From NCBI GenBank assembly GCA_965656875.1, contig CBFHMJ010000005.1:1-64000 (forward strand): DNA of 64,000 bases. Reading direction: 5' to 3'. The position numbers and the translations under genes were made by a program. Numbering within the stretch: the stretch's first letter is position 1; every line of letters starts with the position of its first letter. The notes beneath the pieces were generated by a model. That model ran no database searches. It was given only the letters and a program-made list of their open reading frames with translations, and was not told the DNA's origin. This stretch comes from CBFHMJ01 sp965656875. Lineage in GTDB: Bacteria > Pseudomonadota > Gammaproteobacteria > Enterobacterales > Alteromonadaceae. Positions 1 to 11,800 of this stretch are shown one piece after another.

Positions 1-2
1 TG

Positions 3-2822
3 CATCATCTGGTGGCCGATGGCTGGTCGGTGGGCCTGTTACAACAGGCATTCTCACAGGCGTATCAGGCATATGAGCGCGGCAGTGATATGGCGGTTGA
101 ACCGTTGTCGATTCAGTACGGTGATTATGCGGCATGGCAGCGGCAATGGATCGCATCTGATGCAGTCACAAAACAGGCTGATTACTGGCAACATCAGTTA
201 GCCGAGGTTGTAGAGCCGTTGGCTCTCCCTGAGGATTTCCCCCGTGATGAACAGGCGAATGATCGATGTGAACGTGTCCATGTGACCGTTAAACCGTCGT
301 TGCTGGCATCGCTACGCAACTGTTCTGCTTCGACTGGTTTGACACTGAATATGCTGTTGAGCGCCGGATGGGGATTCTTACTATCGTCATTGAGTCGTCA
401 GTCTACCGTATTGGCCGGGATGCCGGTGGCAAACCGGGAATTGCTGCAAACTCAGGACTTGATTGGTTTGTTCGTCAATACGCTGGTGATCAAAACAACC
501 GTCAACAGCGATGATACGTTAGATGATTTCTTTGCGGCGGTGAAACAAACCAGTATTGATGCCTATGCCAATCAGGATGTGCCACTGGAGCATGTGATCG
601 AACGATTGAATCCTGAGCGTCAACTTAATCGCCATCCTTTATTTCAGACATTGATTTCATTTCATCATCAGGAAGCAACGCTGGAACGCGCCGGTGATCT
701 GCATATTCAGGAACTACCGGGCATGGTTACCGGGTCTGAATTTGATCTGTCACTGGTGATTGTGGAACAGGCTGATGAACTCACAGGATTTATTGATTAT
801 CAGGCAAATGTGTACACGCGTGAGTCAGTTCAGCGCTGGTGTGACTACTGGTTAAATGTGTTGCAACAGTTCACTGAACTGGATGGACGCACACCGATGT
901 CAAATATCTCACTGATGACACAAGCAGAGGAGCAATCCTTGCTTACGGCATTTAATCAGACTGTTGATTACCAAGCATCGAGAAGCCTGTTGCATCATCA
1001 GATTGAACGGTTCGCCGCCGAGAATCCTGAACACGTTGCGATTGCAATTCAGCGTCGACAATTTAGCTATCAATGGCTGAACGAAACAGCGAATCAACTT
1101 GCACACTACCTTATCGAAAAGGGCGTAAAACCTGAGGATCATGTGGCGATCTATCTTGATCGAACAGAATGGTTAATCGTTGCGATTTTAGCTGTTATGA
1201 AATCCGGCGGTGCTTATGTGCCAATCGAAGCGACTGTGCCTGTAGAGCGACTCAACTGGTTGCTTCAGGATAGTTCACCAGTGGTGGTGTTAACGGACTT
1301 GCTAGGCTTGGATGTCATAAAGGGCAGTGAGGATGCGGAGAATGTTATCGCGCTGGATCAGGATGATGCCGAATTTAAAGCGGGTGTTTTCAAACAGCAA
1401 GCATCCATCAATCCTGACACAGCGGTCACGCCGGAAAATCTGGTCTATTTGATTTATACCTCGGGTTCCACCGGCAAGCCAAAAGGTGTAATGGTCGAAC
1501 ACCGAAATCTGACAGACTTTGCAGCAGCTCGTGCTGAGTTGTATGACATTACTCCGGCAAGTCGTTTATTACAGTTCTCTTCGCCAGGATTTGATATGTC
1601 GGTGGAAGAGATATTCAGTACCTTACCAAACGGTGCAACGCTGGTGCTGCGCGATGAAACCTGGCTCGACAGTGCTGCGGTTTTCTGGCGTAAATGTCAG
1701 GAGCTACAGATTAGTGTCCTGAGCTTACCAACGGCGTTCTGGCATCAACTGGCGGCTGAAAAGCATCCACCTCCGGAAACAATAAAAACCGTTATTGTTG
1801 GTGGGGAAGCGCTGGAGGCTAACTGGGTTCGTGCGTGGTTTAGCCGGGATGCTCATCAACCAGTACTGATAAATACCTATGGACCCACTGAAACTACGGT
1901 TGTTGTTACTTCATTCCGCTTCTGTAGCATTGACGATGTGAGTGACATTATTCCGATTGGTTATGCTGATCCTGATACGCGATTGTATGTTCTGGATGAA
2001 AATCTACACCTGGTGCCGCAGGGTGTTAAAGGTGAGTTGTACATTGGGGGGGCTGGTGTCACAAGGGGGTACTTCAAACGACCTGACTTGACCGACGCAA
2101 ATTTTGTCGCTGATCCATTTTGTGATGAAGCTGACAGCCGGATGTATAAAACGGGTGATTTAGTGCGTTTCCGGCCGGATGGATGTGTTGAGATTTTTGG
2201 GCGGATAGACAACCAAATTAAATTACGCGGTTATCGCATTGAACCGGGTGAGATAGAAGCCAAACTGTTCAGCATTCCTATGGTCGATGATGCGTTGGTG
2301 ATGGTTGAGGGTGAAGGCGATAGTAAACGTCTTGCTGCCTGGATTGTATCGGCTGATCATGCTGACCCGACATTACTCAACCAGATTCGCGATCAAATCA
2401 AAGGCTTATTGCCGGGTTATATGGTGCCGACGGCCTGGGCTTTGCTGGATGCTTTCCCATTAACGATTAACGGCAAAATTGACCGACGAGCATTACCGCC
2501 AGCAAGCGCTATCTCTTCAGCGGAGTTTATTGCGCCAGCGAACGAGACCGAAGCACAACTTGCCAGTGTGTTACAGCAGGTACTGGGACTCACCGAGCCA
2601 GTCAGCACCACAGACAATTTCTTCGAACTGGGCGGCAGTTCGATCTCCATGATTAGCTATAAAAATCAGATTGAATCGGCAATGGGCATTCAGCTACCGG
2701 TTCAATCCTTTTTCGAATACCCCTCAGTAGGCCGCCTTGCGCTGGCGATTCAACTTATGCAGCAAACCAGTCAGCCACCACACGTTGATGATGTTGATGA
2801 TATGGATTCCGGAGAATTTTAA
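3..2822 (+). CDS. NRPS, partial: (C)-A-T, cut by left window edge
   Basis: The reading frame is open at the left edge; the first codons encode the condensation core motif HHLVADGWS, so the true start lies upstream and the GTG at 12 is internal. Order seen (residues counted from base 3): C-terminal part of a C domain (~1-305), an adenylation domain (~320-830; A3 YTSGSTGKPKG at ~485, FDMSVEE at ~530, NTYGPTE at ~624, GRIDNQIKLRGYRIE, NGKIDRR) and a carrier domain with LGGSS (phosphopantetheine Ser ~880). The specificity residues read by eye as D-M-E-S-I-G-T-V-V-K. Glu at position 239 is typical of A domains for basic amino acids (Orn/Lys/Arg), so a basic residue is an inference, not a firm call. 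The protein ends in the acidic tail DDVDDMDSGEF, probably a docking tail for the TubC_N-type domain of the next protein. The stop overlaps the next start (TAATG), indicating translational coupling. Confidence 0.95.
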   Translation, partial: HHLVADGWSVGLLQQAFSQAYQAYERGSDMAVEPLSIQYGDYAAWQRQWIASDAVTKQADYWQHQLAEVVEPLALPEDFPRDEQANDRCERVHVTVKPSLLASLRNCSASTGLTLNMLLSAGWGFLLSSLSRQSTVLAGMPVANRELLQTQDLIGLFVNTLVIKTTVNSDDTLDDFFAAVKQTSIDAYANQDVPLEHVIERLNPERQLNRHPLFQTLISFHHQEATLERAGDLHIQELPGMVTGSEFDLSLVIVEQADELTGFIDYQANVYTRESVQRWCDYWLNVLQQFTELDGRTPMSNISLMTQAEEQSLLTAFNQTVDYQASRSLLHHQIERFAAENPEHVAIAIQRRQFSYQWLNETANQLAHYLIEKGVKPEDHVAIYLDRTEWLIVAILAVMKSGGAYVPIEATVPVERLNWLLQDSSPVVVLTDLLGLDVIKGSEDAENVIALDQDDAEFKAGVFKQQASINPDTAVTPENLVYLIYTSGSTGKPKGVMVEHRNLTDFAAARAELYDITPASRLLQFSSPGFDMSVEEIFSTLPNGATLVLRDETWLDSAAVFWRKCQELQISVLSLPTAFWHQLAAEKHPPPETIKTVIVGGEALEANWVRAWFSRDAHQPVLINTYGPTETTVVVTSFRFCSIDDVSDIIPIGYADPDTRLYVLDENLHLVPQGVKGELYIGGAGVTRGYFKRPDLTDANFVADPFCDEADSRMYKTGDLVRFRPDGCVEIFGRIDNQIKLRGYRIEPGEIEAKLFSIPMVDDALVMVEGEGDSKRLAAWIVSADHADPTLLNQIRDQIKGLLPGYMVPTAWALLDAFPLTINGKIDRRALPPASAISSAEFIAPANETEAQLASVLQQVLGLTEPVSTTDNFFELGGSSISMISYKNQIESAMGIQLPVQSFFEYPSVGRLALAIQLMQQTSQPPHVDDVDDMDSGEF

Positions 2823-2824
2823 TG
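2811..2824 (+). promoter_or_regulatory. Shine-Dalgarno and TAATG coupling site
   Basis: GGAG at 2811-2814 lies seven bases before the ATG at 2822. The A of that ATG is the last base of the upstream TAA stop, so ribosomes finishing the first gene can restart on the second. The Shine-Dalgarno lies inside the codons for the upstream GEF tail. Confidence 0.7.
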
Positions 2825-5800
2825 GTTGAGAGTATTTTACAGCAGGCACTGGCCGCTGGGATTAACCTGTATCTTGAAGACGGTAAATTAAAATTCACTG
2901 CCCCGAAAGGTGCGATGACACCGACGCTTAAATCGCTGATTGGTGGCAATAAAGAGGCGATCATTGCGTATTTAAACAGCCTCTCAGTGCTGGAGCAGGC
3001 TGGCGCACAACCTGAGATCTCACCCCGTCAACATCAACATGAGTGGCCATTATCTTACGCGCAATCCCGGTTATGGTTTTTGAACAAACTGGCCGATGGA
3101 AACAGTGCGGAATACAACCTGTCTACGGCGTTAATTCTTGAAGGTGCGGTTTCACTGGAACTGTTTCAGGCAGTATTAACGGACATTGTGGTTCGCCATG
3201 AAATACTGCGATGTCAGTACGTGGAAAGTGACGGAGTTTTACAACAATCCCTGGTGCCCGTTGAACAGGTGAATCTGACCGTCCCTGTGCTGGATATTCG
3301 TGATTTGTCTGCGAATGAGCAGGAACAACGCCTGCAACAGGCCATTCAGTATGATGCGACTCAACCCTTTGATTTATCCAAAGACCTGATGGTACGAATG
3401 CAGGTTGTTAAGCTTTCACCGCATCAACAGGACAGACATGCCGTATTGTTTTCTATGCATCATATTGCGTCTGATGGCTGGTCGGTAGAGTTGCTCATCG
3501 AAGAATTTATGACGTTGTACCAACAACGCCTGGATAGCAGTAAACCGTCCTTAGCGCCCCTTTCTTTGCAATACGCAGATTATGCTGACTGGCAACAAAC
3601 CCGGTTGAACAGTGACATAACCGAACAACAGCTTGCGTGGTGGACCGAACAGCTTCGTGATATTCCTGATGTGCATCGTTTGCCGTTGGACAAAGTGCGA
3701 CCTCCGGTCCAGCAGTTTGATTCGACAGAGCTGCATGTTCCACTGAATGCTCAATTCAGCCAGCGTATCACCGAATTTGCAAAAGCCCGAAACGTGACGG
3801 TGTTCATGTTGTTACAAACCGTTTTTGCATTGGTATTAAGCCGATTCAGTCACAGTCGGGATATCGTAATGGCGACGCCGGTGTCCGGGCGAGAGCAGCA
3901 ACAATTTCAATCACTGATTGGCTGTTTTCTGAATACGTTAGCTTTGCGTACTGAGTTTAAGGAAGACGAAACCTTTAGCCAGTTGTTGACGCGAAATCAG
4001 CAAACGATTCAGGATGCTTTTGCCCATCAGGATGTGCCGTTTGATCTGTTGGTCGAAAAGCTCAGTCCAAACCGAAGTATGGCGTATAACCCGATATGTC
4101 AGGTGAAATTCGTTTTACAAAACATCAAGCAGCAAACATTTAGCTTACCGGGTCTAACTGTAGCACCCATTAAGCCTGCGGTGAGTTTTGTTCGTTATGA
4201 CCTGGATTTATCCGTGACGGAAGAAGCGGAAGGTTTTCAATTAAACTGGAACGCTAAAAACTCGTTGTTTGAAAAAGCGGGTATTCAACGTTTATCCGAC
4301 AGTTTTGTTTTTTTACTACAGCAAGTTTGTGAATCGCCGGATCAATCGGTGATGGACTTGCCATTATTCGACAGTGCTGAACGACAGCGACTGATTGGTT
4401 TGGGGCAGGGTAAACCGCTGCCGGTCGATACAGCTCACTTATTGCCTGAACGAATCTTACGGCAAGCCGGGCAAACGCCAGATGCGATTGCGGTGCGTTC
4501 TGTTGACCGAACACTAACCTATGCTCAACTGGCGAAAAAAGCACGCTGTCTGGCTGGGTATTTATTAGAACAGGACATTGAACCTGGCGATAAAGTACCT
4601 GTTATGCCAGGGCGAGACACGGATTTATTGATTGCATACCTGGGTGTGATGTTGAGTGGCGCGGCGTATGTTCCACTGGACACAAAAAGCACCGCGACCA
4701 GAACACAGGCAATTATCCAGGATACCGACGCTGAACTGGTGGTAACAAACAGCAAAGCGTTATCGGTCCTGCCACTGGATGGTATTGATCTACTGATGAT
4801 GGACGATAGCGATGACGACGACTGGTTAGAAGAATATGCGGACGACGAGCTCCCCGTTCTTGATGCGACAAACCCCGCTTATGTGATTTATACCTCAGGT
4901 TCAACCGGGGTGCCAAAAGGTGTGGTGATTGCACATCGTGGATTGCTGGATTACTGCGAGTTTAGCCTCGGGCATTATTTCCACACGCCTGAACAGTCAG
5001 CTCTGGCTGGATCATTACTGGTCACGGAGCCTGTTTTTGATATTTCTGTCCCTTCCCTTTACTTGCCGTTAATGCAAGGCAGTTGTGTCCACATATTAGC
5101 TGATGATGATCCGGTTCAGGCGCTGGCGACCAGTTTACGACAGGCTGAAACAGCGAAAACCAGCTTTTTAATCCGTATGACGCCAACTCATTGTCAGGCA
5201 TTGTTCTATTTATTAAACGATACAGTCATTGAGCAACAACATGCCTTAGTGGTTGGCGGTGAAGCGATGCCAAATGTTGTGGCAAAGCAGTTACTTAAGA
5301 CTTTTCCAAATGCCTCGATTTATAACCATTACGGCCCGAGTGAAACTGTTGTGGGTTGTTGTATCTGTGATTTACGAACTATTTCTGACGACTTACAACA
5401 CATAGTGCCTGTGGGACAGGCGATGGCTAATACCCATTTGCTGGTGCTGGATGAACAACAGCAACTGGTGCCGCAAGGTGCATTGGGCGAACTCTGGATT
5501 GGTGGTGACGGGGTTGCTACTGGTTATTTGAACCGTCCAGCGTTGAATGAACGGCATTTTGTCAGCGATGTGTTAAAGCTCGGCGTAGCAACTCGCTACT
5601 ATCGTACCGGGGATTTAGCACGATGGAATGTTGCCGGGCTACTCGAATTCATTGGCCGAACGGACCAACAAGTGAAGCTGAGAGGCTATCGGATTGAGCT
5701 GGGTGAAATTGACGCGCAGCTGGTTAAATGCGCGGGGGTGAAATTACTGGCTACCGCGATAAAGGGCGATGCCGACAACCAGAATCAGGCGTTAATTTGT

Positions 5801-8800
5801 TATTTCACCCGAGGTGATATTGAGGGTGATCTGGCGACTCAGTTAAAACAGTTTGCTCAGTCTGCTTTACCGGATTATATGGTGCCGAGCCGTTTCATTG
5901 AGCTGGATGTTATGCCCGTTAACCGCATTGGCAAACTGGACCGCCGGGCGCTACCGGAGCCAGATAGCCTGGCCGTGAGTCAGGACATCATTCTGGCATC
6001 TACCGACACCGAACTGATGCTTAGTCAGATTTGGTGTGAACTACTGAATATACCGCAAGCCAGTATACATGATGATTTCTTTGCTTTAGGTGGACACTCA
6101 TTGCTGGCGACACGGCTGATCAGTGAGATCAGCCAGCGACTGGGTAAAACCTTGCTGCTCAAAGATGTGTTTGATGTCAGAACCCTGCAACAGATGGCGG
6201 AGAAAATAGACAGTCTGGCGGCGGTTGACCAACCGGAGATCGAGGTTTTATCGGATGATGCAATAAAGCCCTTATCCTGGTCTCAACGGCGATTATGGTT
6301 ACTGTCTCAGATTGAACCTGATGTTGGTCAGTACAATATGCCTGCGTTATTGAATATTGAGGGACGTTTTGTTCCTGAGCGGGCTGAGCAAGCATTAAAT
6401 CAGCTATTACACCGTCATTCAGTTCTGGCTACTGGTTTCAAAACATTGCCAGCAAACATTGCAGCAAACCTGACAGAGAACGAAACAAGGAACAGTGATG
6501 ATCCAGCGCTGATTACTCATCAACGGTCACTTGTCATTGAGCAGACCGATTTATCCTCTTTGTCTGCGGCCGCTCAACAGGAAGAAATCAATCGACTGGT
6601 TCACGAACAGGTCAATCGGCCATTTGACTTAGCGAATGATCTCCTGCTCAGAGCCTGTTGGATTCAAACCCATGCCACAGAGCAGGCATCAAGCGGGTTG
6701 TTGTTAGTGACAACACACCATATTGCGGCCGATGGCTGGTCGCTGGAAATTCTGATGCGAGATTTCATCGCCTTGTATCACGCTGAACCGTTGCCTGAAC
6801 TGTCGATCACTTTTGCTGATTATGCGGCGTGGCAGCAGTCACAATTGTCTGATGTTGTCCTTCAGGAATATATGGATTACTGGCAACAGTGGCTGGGCGA
6901 TATTGAGCCGGTGCATCAACTTCCGACCCGAGTTGACCGCTCTAAGGTTGAACATTTTACCGGGGAAAATCTGACGGCTCGCCTTTCTAATACACAACTC
7001 AATGGGTTAAAGCAGTTAGCGCTGGCTCATAATACGACCTTGTTTATGGTGTTACATGGCGTATTTTCTTTGTTGATTGCACGTCATTCACAGCAACAGG
7101 CTCACCAGCAACAGGTGGTGATTGGTACGCCTGTCGCGAATCGTCATAGTACACAACTGAACGATATTGTCGGATTCTTTATCAACAATCTGGTGTTGAA
7201 AACCGATGTCGATCTGACCGCTTCGTTTACGGACTATCTGGCACAGGTCAAACAAATCAATCTGGAGGCGTTGTCACGGCAACAAACGCCGTTTGAATAC
7301 CTGGTTGAAAAGCTCGCGCCAACACGCAGCATCCATCATTCACCGCTGTTCCAGATCATGTTGATTCTTAACAACAATCAGGAATTTAGTTTATCGGCGG
7401 ATGATTTTTCGGTGACGCCGGTCCCATTGCCTGAATCAGTGGCGAAGTATGAATTAACCCTGCATGCCAGAGAAGCCGATGGTGAATTGTTGTTGAACCT
7501 GGAGTATCGAACCGCGTTGTTTCATGGCCGATATATGCAGGACATGCTGTCTCAGTTTGTTCATCTGGTTGATGACATTATTGCGGCCCCGGACCGCGCA
7601 TTAGGCGAGTATTCACTCTTACCGCCGGATCAGACTAAAGAGCTGCTACACGCATTAAATCAAACCGGGCTGGCCGTTGATTTCTCTGATGCCATTCATC
7701 ATCGTATTGAACGATGTGCGAGTGTTTACCCGGAGCGAACCGCCATTGTATTTGATGGTGAAGCGCTGAGTTATCAGGCATTAAATCAACACGCTAATCA
7801 GTTAGCCCATCGCCTGATAGCCGATGGCGTGAACCCTGGCGATATTGTTGGTTTGTGTACTGAACGATCACTGGACATGATGATCGGTTTACTTGGTATT
7901 TTAAAAGCGGGCGCAGCTTATGTGCCGCTCGACCCTTCATTCCCAATCACCCGTTTAAATTTCATCATTGTTGATACGGGGTTGACGCATCTGATCACCC
8001 AGTCTTCGGTATTACCCTTGTTGGATATTTCACCGCAACATCAGGTGATTTGTTTAGACAGCGAACAGGTATCACTTCAGCCGTTTGCGACGGAAAATCC
8101 AGCAGGATTAATGCAAGCAGATGGTCAAAGCCTGGCTTATATCATTTATACCAGTGGTTCGACAGGCCAACCCAAAGGCGTGAAAGTTAGCCATCGTAAC
8201 GCGATTAATTTCTTTGCGGCGATGGACCAGCAATTCAGATCGACTGAGGACAAAGACGCCAATCGTTGGCTGGCGTTAACCAGTATCAGTTTTGATATCT
8301 CATTGCTGGAATTGTTCTGGACCCTGACCCACGGCGATTACGTTGTGATTCAGCCAGACCGACCGCAAATGAATCAGCAATTTAATTTGTCTGGTCCGGT
8401 TTCTGTCGTTTGTGAAGCGGCAGATCTTGCTCCGACTGCTCAGCTGATAAAGCTGACAGCCGATGAAACTCAAACGCTTCTGGCCACTGAAGAATCTGAA
8501 CAGCTTTTGGCGTTAAACCGCTACTTATCATCGACTGATACACACAGCTCAATGGCTGTGCAGCGTAAAGAAACCGATGCGCTGGTGTCGGAAACGGTGA
8601 TTTTGTTGAGTCCGGTTGCTGATCAACCTGAATCACACCTATTGGCATTAGCGCAGCGATTGAATCGCTATCTGGAACAACTGGTCTGTAAACAGCAGTT
8701 AATTGCCTTGCGTCAGGACCGTCAATGGTCACCGTTCGAATTAGTACGTCAAAACAATATCTCACATATGCAATGCACACCGACCTTTATCCGGGAGTGG

Positions 8801-11800
8801 GTGAATGATCCTGCGGGCATTGCCGCCTTACAACAGTTGGAATGTCTGTTAGTTGGTGGAGAGCCGTTGTCGGGTGACTTAGCACAGAAGCTAGCGTCAC
8901 TGGTGAAAGGGCGTGTGTTTAACATGTATGGCCCGACAGAAACAACGGTCTGGTCAGCGGTCGCTGAAATCACCAACAGTGACGTTACCGTCGGTCGTCC
9001 GATTGCAAATACTCAGTTGTATATTACTGATCAGCAGGGCCAGCTTTTACCACGAGGCGTAACCGGGGAGTTATGCATAGGTGGTGAAGGCGTGACACAA
9101 GGCTATTTAAACCGGGACGAATTAACGGCTGAAAAGTTTATTATCAGTTCGTTCAATGACAGCCTGGTTTACCGCACGGGCGATATTGCTCGTTATGATG
9201 AAGATGGTCGTGTTCGGCTCAGCGGTCGGTCTGATGAACAGGTTAAGATTAACGGTTACCGAATTGAATTAGGTGAAGTTGAAGCATTATTACGTCAGTT
9301 GCCAGGTGTTAGTAACGCGGCCGCGATTGCTAAAGAAAGAGAACACGGCGCTGGCTTTGGGTTGTATGCGTTTGTAACGACAACTGAATCCGTCGCGTCC
9401 GAGCATCAGGCATCCTGGTGTGAACAACTGTTACAACAGTTAGCGTTATCTGCGCCATCACAATTTGTTCCGGAACAAATCGTTCTGGAAACCGAGTTTC
9501 CGACGACAGCCAACGGCAAAACCGATAAAAAAGCCCTGGCAGCTAATCTGTCACCACAGTTCAATCAACGAATTGATGCCAGTACTGACACTGAGCGAGC
9601 GCTGGAGAGTATCTGGCAAACTGTCCTTGGACGTCACGAAGCGTTATCTGTGACCACCAGTTTCTTTACGTTGGGTGGACACTCGCTGTTAGCAGTCAGG
9701 TTGGCGAATGAAATTGCCGCGCAATTTTCCTGTGATTGTACGGTTAAAGACATTTTTGCCTTCAGTACGATCCAGCAACTGGCCAGCCGTGTTGACCAGT
9801 TGACCCGGACGGAACATCGCACGGTGCTGACGATACCAAAAGCAGCCAGCCAGGCGGACTATCCACTATCGACTCAGCAACAGCGATTATGGTTCATCGA
9901 CCAAATGCAGCAGGGACGCAGTACGCAATACAACATGCAATCGGTGCTTCGTTTCGACGGCGTATTTAAGCTGGATGTGGCAGAGAAGGCATTTGAATGG
10001 TTAATTGACAGGCATCTTACCCTGCGCACTGTTTTTGCCGAGCAACGACAACGCATTTTGCTGGTTGAACCCTTTAAGATTCAACGACTGAATAACACAC
10101 AGTCGCTTGAACAATTGATAGCCGAGGATGTAGCCAAATCTTTTGATTTAAGTCAGGAACGACCGATTCGGGCAAGCTGGCTGCAACAGGACGCCAGCAC
10201 CGGCTTTTTGATGCTGTGCATGCACCATATAGCAACAGATGGCTGGTCGATGAATATTCTGGCCCGTGATTTTATAGTGAGCTATCAGGCTTTGTTGGCT
10301 GGTGAGGAACCTGGTTTGCCGACATTACCACTGGATTATGTTGACCTCGCTCAGTGGCAACAGACTGATGCATGGCAGCAACAAGCCAAAGAACATGAAG
10401 CCTGGTGGTTGACCCAACTTAACGGCTTGCCGGAACGTCATTCATTACCGTTCGATTTTGTGCCGCCCGAGCAGATGACATTCAATGGGGCGACTCACAG
10501 TCTGACGATGACTGAACAGGAATGGGACGGCATTGCTGATTTTAGCCAACAGCATCAAATAACACCTTTCATCCTGTTCCACAGTGTTTTTAGTCTGGTA
10601 TTAGCGCGATTTAGTGGTGAAAGCGACATTGTTATTGGCACGCCAGTCGCCAACCGAGAGCAGGCAGAACTGGCGGATATGGTCGGACTGTTGGTTAACA
10701 CCCTGGTGCTCAGAACTGATTATCAGGCAGATACGTCGGTTCTGGATTATTTGAATGAGGTGAAAAACACCAATCTGGCAGCCCTGTCACACCAGGATAC
10801 ACCGTTTGAAAGACTGGTCGATAAACTGGCGACACATCGCAGCACCAGCCATTCGCCGTTATTCCAGATTATGTTGGTATTCAATGTGGATGCGGCACCA
10901 GAAGCCCAGCTTGATGATGTGGCGATTAGTACCCTCGATACTGAACGAGACCAGGCCCGATTCGAATTGACACTGCGTGTTCTCCGCAAGGAATCAAACT
11001 GGCAACTGGACTTCAATTACAACACGGACTTGTTCGCATCAGAGACAATTCAGCAGCTGGCTCAGAGTGTTTACCTGGTGCTGAATCAGATTCTGGCAAA
11101 TCCTCAACAACCTTGTTCAGCACTGGCGTTAACATCGACAACACAATGTCATCCTGCCAGTGCCGGTAAACGCGTCCAGCAAGGTCGTGATCGCTCAGTG
11201 ATAGAACGTTTTGATGAGCAGGTCGTCCGCTCACCGGCAAGTATAGCGGTGTCGTCTGGTGAATATTCTATGAGTTACCAGCAGCTTAATGAGTTTGTTG
11301 ATCAGTTAGTGGCAACGCTTCAACCACGTTTAACCGCTTCTGATCGCCGGGTCGCGTTTTATCTGGAGCGTGGACCGGCGGTACTGGCGGCGATGTTAGC
11401 AGCATTTAAGCTCAGAGCAGCTTATATCCCGCTGGAATTAAGTAACAGTCCTGCCCGGATTCAGCAAATCATTGATGATGCAAAACCTGACGTGGTGCTG
11501 GTATCGCCATCGTTGGCTTCGGTATTCGATTCGTTGAACACATCGTCAGGCGAATTGATGCTGGTTGACGCTGATTCAGTGAATTCCGTTACGGCTGATA
11601 TACCTGAAATTCCGGCAATTCAAAGGGCTACACAGCCAGACGATACGGCATACATTATGTATACCTCTGGTTCAACCGGGGTGCCAAAAGGCGTTGTTAT
11701 TCCTCAATCAGCGCTACTTGATTATTGCGCGTATTCTCTCAATCACTACTATGACCCGGCTAAACTGGATGGCTCGCTGTTGGTGACGTCTCACGGGTTT

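Noticed and set aside
12..14. GTG as the start of the first NRPS gene
   Set aside because: The frame is open to the left edge and encodes the HHL part of the condensation motif just before it; the start is outside the window.
8280..8770. Luciferase-like monooxygenase domain in the second gene
   Set aside because: The flanking A motifs match LLM-hosting domains, but the insert is about a third of the needed length and shows no monooxygenase motifs.
8382..8780. 132-residue minus-strand reading frame over the A-domain insertion
   Set aside because: Considered as a separate gene explaining the insertion, but the plus-strand frame runs through without a break and the antisense product shows no known motif.
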